Notes: generated by a model from the sequence alone, not told the origin. Positions 49,723 through 58,851 are shown, counted from the first letter of the stretch. The stretch is DNA of 64,000 nt from Neglectibacter sp. X58 (GCF_009936035.1 NZ_QWEO01000010.1:1-64000); one strand, 5' to 3'. Translations and numbers: made by a program.

Positions 49723-50086
49723 GGTAATCCTTAGGGGCCTGGAGATTTTTGCCTATCATGGGGTGAACCCGGAGGAAAAGCGGGATGGGCAGCTTTTTGT
49801 GCTGGACATCACCCTGCTTGCCGACCTCTCCCAAGCCCGGAAAAGCGACAGCCTGGAAGATACGGTAAACTATGCCGCTGTGCGCAAAACCGTACAAGGG
49901 GCCTTTACCGAAACGAAATACAACCTGATAGAGCGGGCGGCCCAGGCTGTGTGCGACGCGGTGTTCGCAGGCTTCCCCCAGGTGGAGGAAATCACCCTCC
50001 GGCTTAAAAAGCCGGAGGCCCCCATGAACGCCGTGTTTGACTATGCGGCAGTGGAAATCACCCAAAAGAGGGAGGAAAATCCATGA
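49715..50086 (+). CDS. folB: Dihydroneopterin aldolase
   Basis: This 123-aa protein starts MDKVILRGLEIFAYHGVNPEEK and has DTVNYAAVRKTVQGAF and KPEAPMNAVFDYAAVEI, all FolB signatures with the Glu/His/Lys active site. It makes 6-hydroxymethyldihydropterin for folate synthesis. The start overlaps the previous gene by 8 nt. Confidence 0.93.
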   Translation: MDKVILRGLEIFAYHGVNPEEKRDGQLFVLDITLLADLSQARKSDSLEDTVNYAAVRKTVQGAFTETKYNLIERAAQAVCDAVFAGFPQVEEITLRLKKPEAPMNAVFDYAAVEITQKREENP

Positions 50087-50565
50087 AAACCGTACTGGGC
50101 CTGGGCGGCAACCTGGGGAACCGGGAAGAAAACCTGGCAATGGCTGTGGAAGAACTGGAAAAGCTGCCCCGCACGCGGCTTCTTGCCATGTCAAACCTTT
50201 ATGAGACGGCTCCCTTTGACGTGGCGTCAGAGCAGCCGGACTATCTTAACTGCTGCGTGCTGGCGGAGACAAAGCTTTCCCCGGAAGAGCTTTTAGAGCA
50301 GTGCCTTGCCATTGAGGACAGGCTCGGCCGGGTGCACACAGAATACCATGGCGCCCGCACTGTGGACATTGATTTGCTGCTGTTTGAGGGCTGCCGGAAG
50401 GACACAGAGCGCCTCACCCTGCCCCACCCCCGGATGCTGGAGCGGGCCTTCGTGCTGGCGCCCCTGTCCGATTTGTTCCCCGGGCACATTGCCCCGCCTT
50501 TTCAATTCGATTTTTCCGAAGCATACCAAGCGGTGGACAAAACCGGGGTGCGGCTATATAAATAG
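50083..50565 (+). CDS. folK: Hydroxymethyldihydropterin pyrophosphokinase
   Basis: This 160-aa protein has LGLGGNLGNREENL, SNLYETAPF and the HPPK signature ARTVDIDLLLFEG then LPHPRMLERAFVLAPL. It overlaps folB by 4 nt (ATGA). folP and folE are not in the window. Confidence 0.94.
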   Translation: MKTVLGLGGNLGNREENLAMAVEELEKLPRTRLLAMSNLYETAPFDVASEQPDYLNCCVLAETKLSPEELLEQCLAIEDRLGRVHTEYHGARTVDIDLLLFEGCRKDTERLTLPHPRMLERAFVLAPLSDLFPGHIAPPFQFDFSEAYQAVDKTGVRLYK

Positions 50566-50590
50566 GGGCCATATGGCCCTTATTTTTATA
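50564..50590 (+). terminator. Terminator after folK
   Basis: AGGGGCC-ATAT-GGCCCT followed by TATTTTTAT. Confidence 0.75.
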
Positions 50591-50724
50591 CCGGGCCTTC
50601 ATACAGCCTTCACATTGCCGGGGTATACTACAATCGGCACACTTGAAGAATTCCATTTTTCAAGTGTGGTGACTATAGAGTTTGCAGCGGGCCACGCGGC
50701 ACCGGGCAGAAAAATGAAAAACAA

Positions 50725-50812
50725 AGGTTTTTGGAGATTCTTAAGAACCTTTTTCCTCAAAAAAGTTCTTAAGCCGCCGGAGGCAAAGCGCCGGAATCCC
50801 GGCGCGCTTTAG
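50725..50812 (+). repeat. Leader hairpin repeat (family B), copy 1
   Basis: GGTTTTTGGAGATTC, stem CTTAAGAAC/GTTCTTAAG, then GCCGCCGGAGGCA. It lies just before the response regulator start in sense orientation. A close copy precedes rbfA (58852-58932) and a diverged one precedes fabF (62640-62710). Confidence 0.6.
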
Positions 50813-50830
50813 CAAAAAGGAGGGAGCGGG

Positions 50831-51511
50831 ATGTACCGTTTGCTGGTTGTGGATGATGAAGAAAAAATCCGGAAGCTGATACGGAAATACGCAGAGTTTG
50901 AGGGGCACCAGGTGACGGAAGCGGAAAACGGCATGGAAGCGGTGGAACTGGTGCGCCGCAGCCCGGAGGGCTTTGACCTGGTGATTATGGACGTGATGAT
51001 GCCAGAGCTGGACGGCTTCTCCGCGGCAGGGGAAATCCGGAAGGCTTCCCCCATGCCGGTGCTGATGCTTTCTGCCCGGGGGGAGGAATACGACCGCATC
51101 CATGGCTTTGAGCTGGGAGTGGACGACTATGTGGTAAAGCCCTTTTCCCCCAAGGAACTGATGCTGCGGGTAAACGCCATTATGAACCGGGCCAGGCCCC
51201 AGGAAGAAAACGCAAAGCGCAGGCAGGTGGCGCTGGAGGGCCTCTGCATTGACTTTGACGCCCGGGTGGTGACAGTGGACGGGCAGCGGGCAGAGCTTTC
51301 CCCCAAGGAGTACGAACTGCTCACCTACCTGGTGGAAAACAAGGGCCTGGCCCTCACCCGGGAGATGCTCATCACAAATGTGTGGGGCTATGACTTTTAC
51401 GGGGACGACCGCACCCTGGATACCCACATCAAGCTTTTGCGCAAATCTTTAGGGCCTTACAGCCGCTTTATCGTAACCCTGCGGGGCGTGGGCTACCGCT
51501 TTGACGCATGA
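50831..51511 (+). CDS. OmpR-family response regulator
   Basis: This 226-aa protein has a receiver domain (VVDDEEKIRKLI, LVIMDVMMPELDG, DDYVVKPFSPKE) and a winged helix (LTREMLITNVWGYDFYGDDRTLDTHI quoted in part, ending VTLRGVGYRFDA). AAAAAGGAGGGAGCGGG precedes the ATG. It overlaps the kinase gene by 4 nt. Confidence 0.93.
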   Translation: MYRLLVVDDEEKIRKLIRKYAEFEGHQVTEAENGMEAVELVRRSPEGFDLVIMDVMMPELDGFSAAGEIRKASPMPVLMLSARGEEYDRIHGFELGVDDYVVKPFSPKELMLRVNAIMNRARPQEENAKRRQVALEGLCIDFDARVVTVDGQRAELSPKEYELLTYLVENKGLALTREMLITNVWGYDFYGDDRTLDTHIKLLRKSLGPYSRFIVTLRGVGYRFDA

Positions 51512-52935
51512 GAGGGCGGGAGAAAGGGGGCAAGGGCCTGCCCCCAAGGCCCCTGGGGCTGCGGGCGCAGATTACGGCGGGGTTCTGCCTCTTTGCCCTG
51601 CTCATCCTGCTGCTGCTGTGGGTGCTGCAAACCGTCCTGCTAAACCCCTTCTACCGGGCCATTAAAACCGGGGAGGCACGGCGCATTGCCGATTCTATTG
51701 CGAAAAACATCGACAGCCCGGAACTGGATTCCCTGGCCTATGATACCTGCCTGCACACAGGCGTGAATATTTTTATCACCGACCCTATCGGGCGCAGCCT
51801 GGTGGCTTACCGCCAGAGCTTTAAGGACAGCCTGGTGGCGGGCATGGGCCGCCTGGAGCGCATTGCGGCCTTTGACAAGGTAAACCTTCTAGGCGGCTCT
51901 TATATGGAAACCTTCACCTCCCGGAGCGGCGGCGCCCAGATCATGCTTTTAGGGGTGATGGCCCCCACTGCCTCGGAGGAATACTGGCTGGTGCTGGTGG
52001 AATCGGAAATCACCCCGGTAGACGCCACAGTGGACACGCTGCGGGTGCAGCTTTTCTGCGTCACCCTGGTGATGCTCCTGCTGGGGGCGGCTCTGGCAGC
52101 CTTCCTGTCCCGGCGGATTGCTGGGCCTCTCACCGCTATGAGCGAATCCGCCAAGCTTTTGGGGCAGGGGGATTATTCCATCCGCTTTCAGTCCCAAGGG
52201 GCCAGGGAGGTCAGCGAACTGGCCCAAACCCTCAACTATGCCGCCGGGGAGCTTTCCAAGGTGGACAAGCTCCGCCGGGAGCTTCTGGCAAATGTATCCC
52301 ACGACCTGCGCACGCCCCTTACCATGATAAAGGGCTATGCCGAAGTCATGCGCGACCTGCCCGGGGAAAACACCCCGGAGAATGTCCAGGTGATTGTGGA
52401 GGAAACAGAGCGTCTGACAAACCTTGTCAACGACCTGCTGGATCTCTCTAAGCTGGAAGCCGGGGCTGTGGGGCTGGTGAAGTCCAGGTTCAACCTCACC
52501 GCCTGCATTAAGGGGATCCTCACCCGCTATGACAAGCTGGCAGATTACAGCTTCCCCTTTGCCTTTGAGGAGGAAATCTGGGTGGAGGCAGACGAGCTGA
52601 AAATCTCCCAGGTGGTGTATAACCTGGTGAATAACGCCATCCACTATGCCGGGGCGGATAAAACCGTCTCCCTTGCCCAGACAGTCCTGGAGGGCCGGGT
52701 GCGCATCAGCGTCTCCGACACAGGGGAAGGCATTCCGCCGGACAAGCTCAAGGACATCTGGGAGCGCTATTATAAAGTGGACAAAGAGCACCGCCGGGCA
52801 CAGATAGGCACCGGGCTGGGGCTTGCCATTGTGAAAAACGTGCTGGAGCTTCACGGCGGAGCCTATGGGGTGGAAAGCACCCTGGGCCAGGGCAGCGTCT
52901 TCTGGTTCGAGCTGCCCGCCTGCGGGCCGGAGTGA
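51508..52935 (+). CDS. HAMP-domain sensor histidine kinase
   Basis: This 475-aa protein has a membrane helix near residues 22-45 (FCLFALLILLLLWVLQ), an exterior sensor region, a second helix near 175-200 (VQLFCVTLVMLLLGAALAAF), HAMP, H-box ANVSHDLRTPLTMIKGYAEV, N-box YNLVNNAIHY, SDTGEGIPPD and GTGLGLAIVKN. It is translationally coupled to its regulator. The signal is unknown. Confidence 0.93.
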   Translation: MRGREKGGKGLPPRPLGLRAQITAGFCLFALLILLLLWVLQTVLLNPFYRAIKTGEARRIADSIAKNIDSPELDSLAYDTCLHTGVNIFITDPIGRSLVAYRQSFKDSLVAGMGRLERIAAFDKVNLLGGSYMETFTSRSGGAQIMLLGVMAPTASEEYWLVLVESEITPVDATVDTLRVQLFCVTLVMLLLGAALAAFLSRRIAGPLTAMSESAKLLGQGDYSIRFQSQGAREVSELAQTLNYAAGELSKVDKLRRELLANVSHDLRTPLTMIKGYAEVMRDLPGENTPENVQVIVEETERLTNLVNDLLDLSKLEAGAVGLVKSRFNLTACIKGILTRYDKLADYSFPFAFEEEIWVEADELKISQVVYNLVNNAIHYAGADKTVSLAQTVLEGRVRISVSDTGEGIPPDKLKDIWERYYKVDKEHRRAQIGTGLGLAIVKNVLELHGGAYGVESTLGQGSVFWFELPACGPE

Positions 52936-53006
52936 TATAGAAAAAGGGAGCCATTTGGAAATATATGTTTTGTTGAGCCATCAAGCAAAAGAAAAAAACA
53001 AACTCA

Positions 53007-53166
53007 GAACCTGTATTCATAATCGAAATTGCCAGTTGAGCGAGAATTTTGGAGCCAGTCAAGGCGGATTTTCGCGGGCATGCTGGCGCGTGGCAAAAAA
53101 TTTAACACAGAATGGCTTCAAAAAAGGCCGCTCAGATGGTGGTTACAGGTTGTGGAATACAGGTTC
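53007..53166 (+). mobile_element. MITE family 2, copy 2 (160 bp)
   Basis: Ends GAACCTGTATTCATAA and TTGTGGAATACAGGTTC with a TCA duplication on both sides. Internal sequence follows copy 1 at 22641-22800 with substitutions. Confidence 0.85.
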
Positions 53167-53171
53167 TCAAA

Positions 53172-53256
53172 TAAAAATACCTAAGAAAACTGTAAAAAGC
53201 TTTCTTAGGTATTTTGCCTAGCCCCCCAGGCTCCCTTGAGAGCCTGGGGGGCTTTT
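53172..53256. terminator. Two terminator hairpins between convergent genes
   Basis: AAAATACCTAAGAAA/CTTTCTTAGGTATTTT (about 53175-53215) ends the kinase operon; AGCCCCCCAGGCTC/GAGCCTGGGGGGCT (53220-53254) serves either direction. Confidence 0.85.
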
Positions 53257-53267
53257 GGGTTCCCGCC

Positions 53268-53936
53268 TTATCCTTTGGGGATGTCCGCAATTTTTAAAGC
53301 CGGAGCGGCAATATATTTGTTGCAAAGGGGCAGCAGGGGGCCTGTGCCAAAGGCCATAATCAAGGTGCCCAATCCCACAGTGGCCCCGCAGAGGAAACCG
53401 ATGGCCACACAGGTAAAGTCGCTGATAATGCGCCACCAGCGGAACGGGATTTTCGTCCTGTTGGGGACGATAAAGGACACGCAGTCATAAGGGGCCATGC
53501 CCAGGTTGGCGGTTACGTAAAAGGAACAGCCTAAAATCTGGCACACCACGCCCAGGAGGGTGAGGGCCACCCGCAGGGGTATGCCCAGTTCCTCTGTGGG
53601 CGGGGCTATGTCCGCCAGCAGGGAGTTGCAGATGTCTGCTGTGATGCCGATGAGGAACATGTTGCCCAGGGTGCCCAGCCCCAGCATGGAACGGTCAATA
53701 AAAAATATGGCTGCCAGCAGGATGCCGTTAAAGATAATCTGCCACGTGCCAAAGGTCAGCCCCAGCTTGGAGGAGACGCCCAGGTTCAGGGTGGAAAAGG
53801 GATCCGCGCCCATGCCCCCCAGTACATACAGGGATACCCCTATACCCATAATGATAACCGCTGCCAGCATGGCGGTGATGCGCCTGGGCAGCCGCTGCCC
53901 GGCATACCGGCCTGTGTATTTTATCCGCTTCCCCAT
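53268..53936 (-). CDS. YczE/YyaS/YitT-family membrane protein
   Basis: This 222-aa protein has about five membrane helices, with MGIGVSLYVLGGMGADPFSTLNLG and NLGMAPYDCVSFIVPNR (first quoted in part), a repeated G.APYD/GADPFS pattern typical of the family. AAAGGAGGCAGTGAG sets ATG 53936. Function unknown, possibly transport. Confidence 0.82.
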   Translation of the reverse strand: MGKRIKYTGRYAGQRLPRRITAMLAAVIIMGIGVSLYVLGGMGADPFSTLNLGVSSKLGLTFGTWQIIFNGILLAAIFFIDRSMLGLGTLGNMFLIGITADICNSLLADIAPPTEELGIPLRVALTLLGVVCQILGCSFYVTANLGMAPYDCVSFIVPNRTKIPFRWWRIISDFTCVAIGFLCGATVGLGTLIMAFGTGPLLPLCNKYIAAPALKIADIPKG

Positions 53937-54084
53937 CTCACTGCCTCCTTTTTTTGTCAGGTACAGTCTACACAAATATCAGGAAAAGCGCAATCCCCCT
54001 GCCGCTGGTTTTTCCCCCGCCAGAAGAATTTCCACGTTTTCACTGAAATCCATTTCCCAGCCCCGCTTTTTTTCTACAGAATCC

Positions 54085-54948
54085 TCACAGGGCCAAAGCG
54101 GTGACTGCCCGGGGAAGCCCGGCCCAGTCTTTGTGGAGGACAATCTGCGAAAGGCCGGAGGCCTGGAAAAGCCCCATAACAGCCTCTCCCTGCTCCTCCC
54201 CGATCTCCACCCCCAGCACGCCGCCCTGGTTCAGAAGGGGAACCCATTCCTTGGCAATGGCCCGGTAAAACAGCAGGCCGTCCGGGCCGCCGTCCAGGGC
54301 CATGGCAGGCTCCCTCTGCACCTCCGGCTGGAGGGAGGGGAGAATGTCTTTGGCAACATAGGGAGGGTTTGCGGCAATCACGTCCAGCCCCTGGAACCGG
54401 GCTGCGGTTTCCCCTGAAAGGATGTCCCCCTGAAAAGCCCTGACAGGGTATTGGGGATATGCTTGGAGGTTTTTTTCCAGATAGGAAAACGCCTGGGAGG
54501 AAAGCTCCAGGCAGTCCATTTGAAGCCCTGGGCACAGGGAGCAAAGCCCCAAGGCCACAGCCCCTGTGCCCGCGCAGAGATCCACCCCCGAAAGGCACTC
54601 CCTTCCCGCAAGCTGCCGGGCAAGGGCCTCCACCAGAACGGCTGTGTCCTCCCGGGGCACCAGCACCCCTTCCCCCACCTGCAGGGTAAGGCCCATAAAG
54701 TCCCAGCGCCCCAGGATATATTGTAAGGGCCTGCGGCCTGCCCGCTCCCGGACTGCCTGCAAAAAGGCCTGCCGGGCAGGTTCCGGGCAATGCTCTTCCC
54801 CATGAACCGCAAGGCCGGGGCGGTCTAAGGAGAAAAAGTGCCGGCACAGCAGTGCCGCGTCTGTGCCGGGATCTTCTATGCCAGCGGCCCGCAGCCGGGA
54901 AAGGCAGTGCAGGTATAGCTGCCGGTAGGTGTCCGCCTTTTCCGTCAC
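54085..54948 (-). CDS. prmC: Release factor glutamine methyltransferase PrmC
   Basis: This 287-aa protein has the N-terminal helical domain, PLQYILGRWDFMG, VLVPREDTAVLVE, the SAM motif VDLCAGTGAVALGL and catalytic NPPYV. It methylates the GGQ Gln of release factors. Start GTG 54948 overlaps the DUF1385 stop, with GGGGAGGATTTGCTCTC before it. The prfA gene that often neighbours it is absent. Confidence 0.93.
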   Translation of the reverse strand: MTEKADTYRQLYLHCLSRLRAAGIEDPGTDAALLCRHFFSLDRPGLAVHGEEHCPEPARQAFLQAVRERAGRRPLQYILGRWDFMGLTLQVGEGVLVPREDTAVLVEALARQLAGRECLSGVDLCAGTGAVALGLCSLCPGLQMDCLELSSQAFSYLEKNLQAYPQYPVRAFQGDILSGETAARFQGLDVIAANPPYVAKDILPSLQPEVQREPAMALDGGPDGLLFYRAIAKEWVPLLNQGGVLGVEIGEEQGEAVMGLFQASGLSQIVLHKDWAGLPRAVTALAL

Positions 54949-55889
54949 GAGAGCAAATCCTCCCCGTTTTCCGGGATAACCGCCTCCATGGCGGCAATGG
55001 CGGCCTCTATCATTTTATCATCCGGCTCCTTCACCGTGATGCGCTGCATCCAAAGCCCCGGGGCGGTGACAATCCGGGAGAGAAGCCCTGTGTGTTTGGC
55101 GCAGGCCTTTTGCAGCTCAAAGCCGATGTTTACCATCAGAGGGATGCACAAAAGCTTTGTCACTGTGCGCAGGAAGGGGTTTTCAAAGGGAATGAAAAAG
55201 CCCACGATAATGCCGATAAGCAGCATGAGAATCAGGAAGCTGGTGCCGCACCGGGGATGGAACCGCTTCTGCTTTTTCACATTCTCCACAGTCAGGGGCA
55301 GATCGTTTTCATAGCAGAAGATGGTTTTATGTTCCGCCCCATGATACTGGAAGGTGCGGCGCATGTCTGGCAGCAGGGATACCAGCAGGATGTATCCCAC
55401 AAAGATGGCAATGCGCAGGAAGCCCTCAAAAACAGAGCGCCAGGGGGCGATGTCAGCGGGAAAGGCTTTTTGCAGCAGGTTAAAGAGGACTGTGGGCAGG
55501 AAAAAGAACAGCAAAATGGCAAGGGCCACGCCCAGCACGCCGCCAATTGCCATCACCGCCCCGGTAAGCTTTTCCCCCAGGTGATCATACAGCCACTTGT
55601 CCAGGCCGGAAAGCTCCTCTTCCCCGTCCTCCTCCGTCAGCTTGTCCGCGGAGATGGACAAGGCCTTGTAGCCCAGGCGGAAGGTGTCCACCAGGGAGAA
55701 AATGCCCCGGATGAAGGGCTTGCCCAGAATGGGCCATTTATCCCGCAGCCGGGGGGCTGTAATGTCCTCTGTGGTGATGCGGCCCTTTTCGTCGCAGAAA
55801 GCGGCTGTGGTGCGCTTGGGGCCAACCATCATAATGCCTTCAATCAGGGCCTGCCCCCCGATGGTGGTAATTTTCTTTGTTTTTTCCAT
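54945..55889 (-). CDS. DUF1385 membrane protein
   Basis: This 314-aa protein has IGGQALIEGIMMVGPKRT, FQYHGAEHKTIFCYE and RFHPRCGTSFLILM, the conserved DUF1385 motifs, and four membrane helices. In Firmicutes it typically precedes prmC. The AEHK/HPRCGTSF residues may bind metal. Function not established. Confidence 0.9.
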   Translation of the reverse strand: MEKTKKITTIGGQALIEGIMMVGPKRTTAAFCDEKGRITTEDITAPRLRDKWPILGKPFIRGIFSLVDTFRLGYKALSISADKLTEEDGEEELSGLDKWLYDHLGEKLTGAVMAIGGVLGVALAILLFFFLPTVLFNLLQKAFPADIAPWRSVFEGFLRIAIFVGYILLVSLLPDMRRTFQYHGAEHKTIFCYENDLPLTVENVKKQKRFHPRCGTSFLILMLLIGIIVGFFIPFENPFLRTVTKLLCIPLMVNIGFELQKACAKHTGLLSRIVTAPGLWMQRITVKEPDDKMIEAAIAAMEAVIPENGEDLLS

Positions 55890-57362
55890 TTATTCCCGAT
55901 TCCTTTCCAGCAGCTTTTGTATCTCCGGCGTCTCCACAAGCCCGGGCGACGCCTCCAGGGTGGCGCACAAGGGCAGGGAAATGGCAACGCAGGTACCCGC
56001 CCCTTCCTGGCTCTCCAAAGCGAGGGCGCCGCCATGCATGGCGGTGATTTCATCTGCCAGCGCCAAGCCAATGCCAGAACCTCTCACAAGCTGGTTTGCC
56101 TTGTAAAACTTCTTCTTCACATTAGGCAGGTGCTCTGCCGGAATGCCGCAGCCTGTGTCTGTCACCAGCACCTTCACATAGCCCGCTTCTACAGAGGCCG
56201 CCACGCTGACGGCTCCGCCTTCCCCTGTATATTTCAGGGCGTTGTCCAGGATGTTCACAAACACCTGCCGCAGCCTGTCCCTGTCCCCGTAAACCGGGGC
56301 CAACTGGTCTGTCTCCGCATAGCGCAGCTCCTTGCGCTCTGTCCTGGCCCGGTCGGTAAAGAGGTACACCGCTTCGTCCAGTTCCGCAATCAAATCCAGC
56401 CGCTCGGCAATCAGGCGCATGCGCCCGCTTTGCAGCCGGGAGAAATCCAGCAATTCTTCCACCAGGCCGGAAAGCCTCTCCGACTCCCGGATAATCACCC
56501 CGATGCCCTTTTCCTCTGTGCCGGGATCCGCCCCGCCCTGGAGGGTTTCGGCCCAGCCCTTAATGGCTGTAAGGGGGGTGCGCAGCTCGTGGGAGACAGA
56601 GGAGATAAAGTCGTTTTTCATCCGCTCCGCCGCCCCCAACTCTCCCGCCATGTCGTTGATAGCATCGCAAAGCTGGCCTATCTCGTCATCCTTGGACTTC
56701 TCAATGCGCACCTCAAAGTCCCCCTGGGCAATCTGCCGGGCGCTCTGGCTTACCTGCCGCACAGGCACCAGGATGGAGCGGATAAAGTAGGCGCCGCTTA
56801 AAGTGAGCAGCAGCATGATAAAGGCTCCGGCCAGCACCAGGGCGCTTATGACCAAAGCTGTCTGGCGGTCGGCCCGCTCCAGGGAAACCATATAGCGGAT
56901 GGCCCCAATCAGGCTTCCGCTGCTGTCCCGCACAGCCCGGGTGACAGCCATCACCTTTTCCCCTGTGTCCAGCTCCCCCACCCATTTGCCGGCATTGTCC
57001 CCGCTTCTCAAGGCCATTTCATAGTCGGGCATGGCCTGCTGCTGGTCAGGCTCAAAGCCTGTGGAGGTGATGAACACCTTGCCGTCCTTGCTTAAAGCCA
57101 TAATTTCCATCCGGTTTTTTTCCTGGAACACGTTTTCGATGTAGTCCCGGGTAATGGCGGTGAACTCGGAGGTTTCATATCCCCCAGAGCTTCCTGGAAG
57201 CCAGTTGAGCAGTTCCTCCAGCCGCCCGGTGAGGGCCAGCTCCATGCCGTTATAGGTGGAGCTTTGCACCATCATGGAAAGGGTGAGGATGGAAACCAGC
57301 AGAATTAGAAACACCACCCCGATGGTGTTGATAAACCACCGGCGGGAAATCCCTCTTGTCAC
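55890..57362 (-). CDS. Orphan sensor histidine kinase
   Basis: This 490-aa protein starts at GTG 57362 after AAAGGAGGCGCGCC. It has two membrane helices (near 12-35 and 165-190), HAMP, H-box SSVSHELRTPLTAIKGWAETL, N-box VNILDNALKYTG, TDTGCGIPAEH and GSGIGLALADE. No response regulator adjoins; the orphan regulator at 27440-28096 or a distant gene may be its partner. Confidence 0.9.
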   Translation of the reverse strand: MTRGISRRWFINTIGVVFLILLVSILTLSMMVQSSTYNGMELALTGRLEELLNWLPGSSGGYETSEFTAITRDYIENVFQEKNRMEIMALSKDGKVFITSTGFEPDQQQAMPDYEMALRSGDNAGKWVGELDTGEKVMAVTRAVRDSSGSLIGAIRYMVSLERADRQTALVISALVLAGAFIMLLLTLSGAYFIRSILVPVRQVSQSARQIAQGDFEVRIEKSKDDEIGQLCDAINDMAGELGAAERMKNDFISSVSHELRTPLTAIKGWAETLQGGADPGTEEKGIGVIIRESERLSGLVEELLDFSRLQSGRMRLIAERLDLIAELDEAVYLFTDRARTERKELRYAETDQLAPVYGDRDRLRQVFVNILDNALKYTGEGGAVSVAASVEAGYVKVLVTDTGCGIPAEHLPNVKKKFYKANQLVRGSGIGLALADEITAMHGGALALESQEGAGTCVAISLPLCATLEASPGLVETPEIQKLLERNRE

Positions 57363-57394
57363 GGCGCGCCTCCTTTCTCCGGGCGGGGAAGGCC

Positions 57395-57442
57395 GTGGGG
57401 CGCTGCCCCACACCCCGCAACCCCTTTTGAAAAAAGGGGTTG
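57395..57442 (-). repeat. Double-hairpin leader repeat (family A), copy 4
   Basis: Minus strand: CAACCCCTTTT/AAAAGGGGTTG, GCGGGGTGT, GTGGGGC/GCCCCAC. It lies before the kinase start in sense orientation. Confidence 0.65.
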
Positions 57443-57486
57443 ACCCTAAAACCGCGTTTTATTCTTTTTCTTTTTAGGGGCAGTCT

Positions 57487-58449
57487 CTACAGCAGCCCCA
57501 GCCCCAGAAGCTGTTCCCGGCAGGCCGCTTCCACCTTCTCCGCCGCCTGGGACAGGGTCATCCCGGGCAGGGTGAACCCGGCGGCTCCCGGGTGCCCGCC
57601 GCCGCCAAAGCTTTCCCCGATTTCCCGGGCGTTGGCAGGGGGGTTGCTGCGCACAGAGCCTTTCACCGTGCCGTCCTCCTTCTCCTTTAAGGTGACGCCT
57701 AAAAGCACGCCCTTTATCTGCCGTGGCAGGGATGCCACCCCTTCCAGTTCGCCGTCCCGCACGCCTGTGCGTTCATATATGGAAAGGGGCACCTGCATCA
57801 TGGCGCACTTCCCGCCGCAGGAAAAGGCCATGCCCTCCATCAGCAGCCGTTCGGCCTCTACCTGGGCCCTGGACTTATTTTCAAACATCTTCCGGTTTAT
57901 TCCGAACCCGTCAGCCCCCCGCTCCAGCAGGGACGCCGCGATACGGTGGGTGCGGGGGGTCACGCTGGCATAACGGAAGCACCCGGTGTCTGTGGTAATG
58001 CCGGTGTACAGGCAGTCCGCCATGGCCTTGTCAACGGAGACCCCCAGCTCCTCCAGCAGCAGGTAAATAAGCTCGCTGTTGGCGGCGGCATCCGGCTCCA
58101 CCCAGCTTTCCCAAGCAAAGGGGACATGCCCGCTGTGGTGGTCAATGGCCAGATCTATCCGGCCCGCATATTCCTTTTCCAGCCCCCCCAGCAGGGAGGG
58201 CGTGGCCACGTCTACCGACACGATATGGGCAGGCTCCCGGTCAAGGGGCGCAAGCCCCTCAAAAAGATAGCTGTATTTTTCGTCAATTTTGTCCCCGCAG
58301 GCAAAAAAAGCCCGCTTTCCCAAGGCGCCAAGCCCCCGCACCAAGGCCCCGGCAGAACCCAGGGTATCCCCGTCCGGAGAAGCGTGGCACAGCACCAGGA
58401 TGTCGTCCCAGCCCCGCAGCAGCGCGGCTGCCTTCATGCAGTCTGCCAT
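57487..58449 (-). CDS. DHH/DHHA1 nanoRNase/pAp phosphatase (NrnA type)
   Basis: This 320-aa protein has CHASPDGDTLGSAGAL, VDVATPSLL, the DHH box LAIDHHSGH and the DHHA1 GESFGGGGHPGAAGF, as in NrnA. It degrades short RNA oligomers and pAp. It overlaps rbfA by 1 nt; rbfA-nrnA usually follow infB, but here they follow the fatty acid genes. Confidence 0.92.
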   Translation of the reverse strand: MADCMKAAALLRGWDDILVLCHASPDGDTLGSAGALVRGLGALGKRAFFACGDKIDEKYSYLFEGLAPLDREPAHIVSVDVATPSLLGGLEKEYAGRIDLAIDHHSGHVPFAWESWVEPDAAANSELIYLLLEELGVSVDKAMADCLYTGITTDTGCFRYASVTPRTHRIAASLLERGADGFGINRKMFENKSRAQVEAERLLMEGMAFSCGGKCAMMQVPLSIYERTGVRDGELEGVASLPRQIKGVLLGVTLKEKEDGTVKGSVRSNPPANAREIGESFGGGGHPGAAGFTLPGMTLSQAAEKVEAACREQLLGLGLL

Positions 58450-58829
58450 CAGTCCTCTTCCTCCTCTTTTGGCTCTTCTTCCTCCGGAATGTCCAGATCC
58501 TGAAGCATCCGGGAAATGGACGCGCCATAAGCAATGGAATCTGTGGCCTTGAAAATCAGTTCCGGCACGTGCCGCAGCTTCAGCCTGCGGCCCAGCTCCC
58601 GCCGGATATATCCCCCGGCAGATTTCAGCCCCTGCACAGCAGTTTTTGTGCGCTCCATGCCCTCCATGGTGCTGGCGTATACGGTGCAGTAGGAGAGGTC
58701 GTTTGTCACCTCCACCCGCACGATGCTCAGCAGGCAGTCCTTCACCCGGGGATCCTTCACCTCCCGCAGGATTGCCGTCAGTTCCCGGTGTACGTCCTCC
58801 GTCACCCGGGCTATCTTGTTTCCTGCCAT
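58449..58829 (-). CDS. rbfA: Ribosome-binding factor A
   Basis: This 126-aa protein has KIARVTEDVHRELTAILREVKDPR and VTNDLSYCTVYASTMEG (first quoted in part), and LRHVPELIFKATDS, the RbfA KH-fold signatures. It matures the 30S subunit. GAGGAGCAGCGTAAAG sets ATG 58829. The C-terminus ends in an acidic run. Confidence 0.94.
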   Translation of the reverse strand: MAGNKIARVTEDVHRELTAILREVKDPRVKDCLLSIVRVEVTNDLSYCTVYASTMEGMERTKTAVQGLKSAGGYIRRELGRRLKLRHVPELIFKATDSIAYGASISRMLQDLDIPEEEEPKEEEED

Positions 58830-58851
58830 CTTTACGCTGCTCCTCTCTGCC

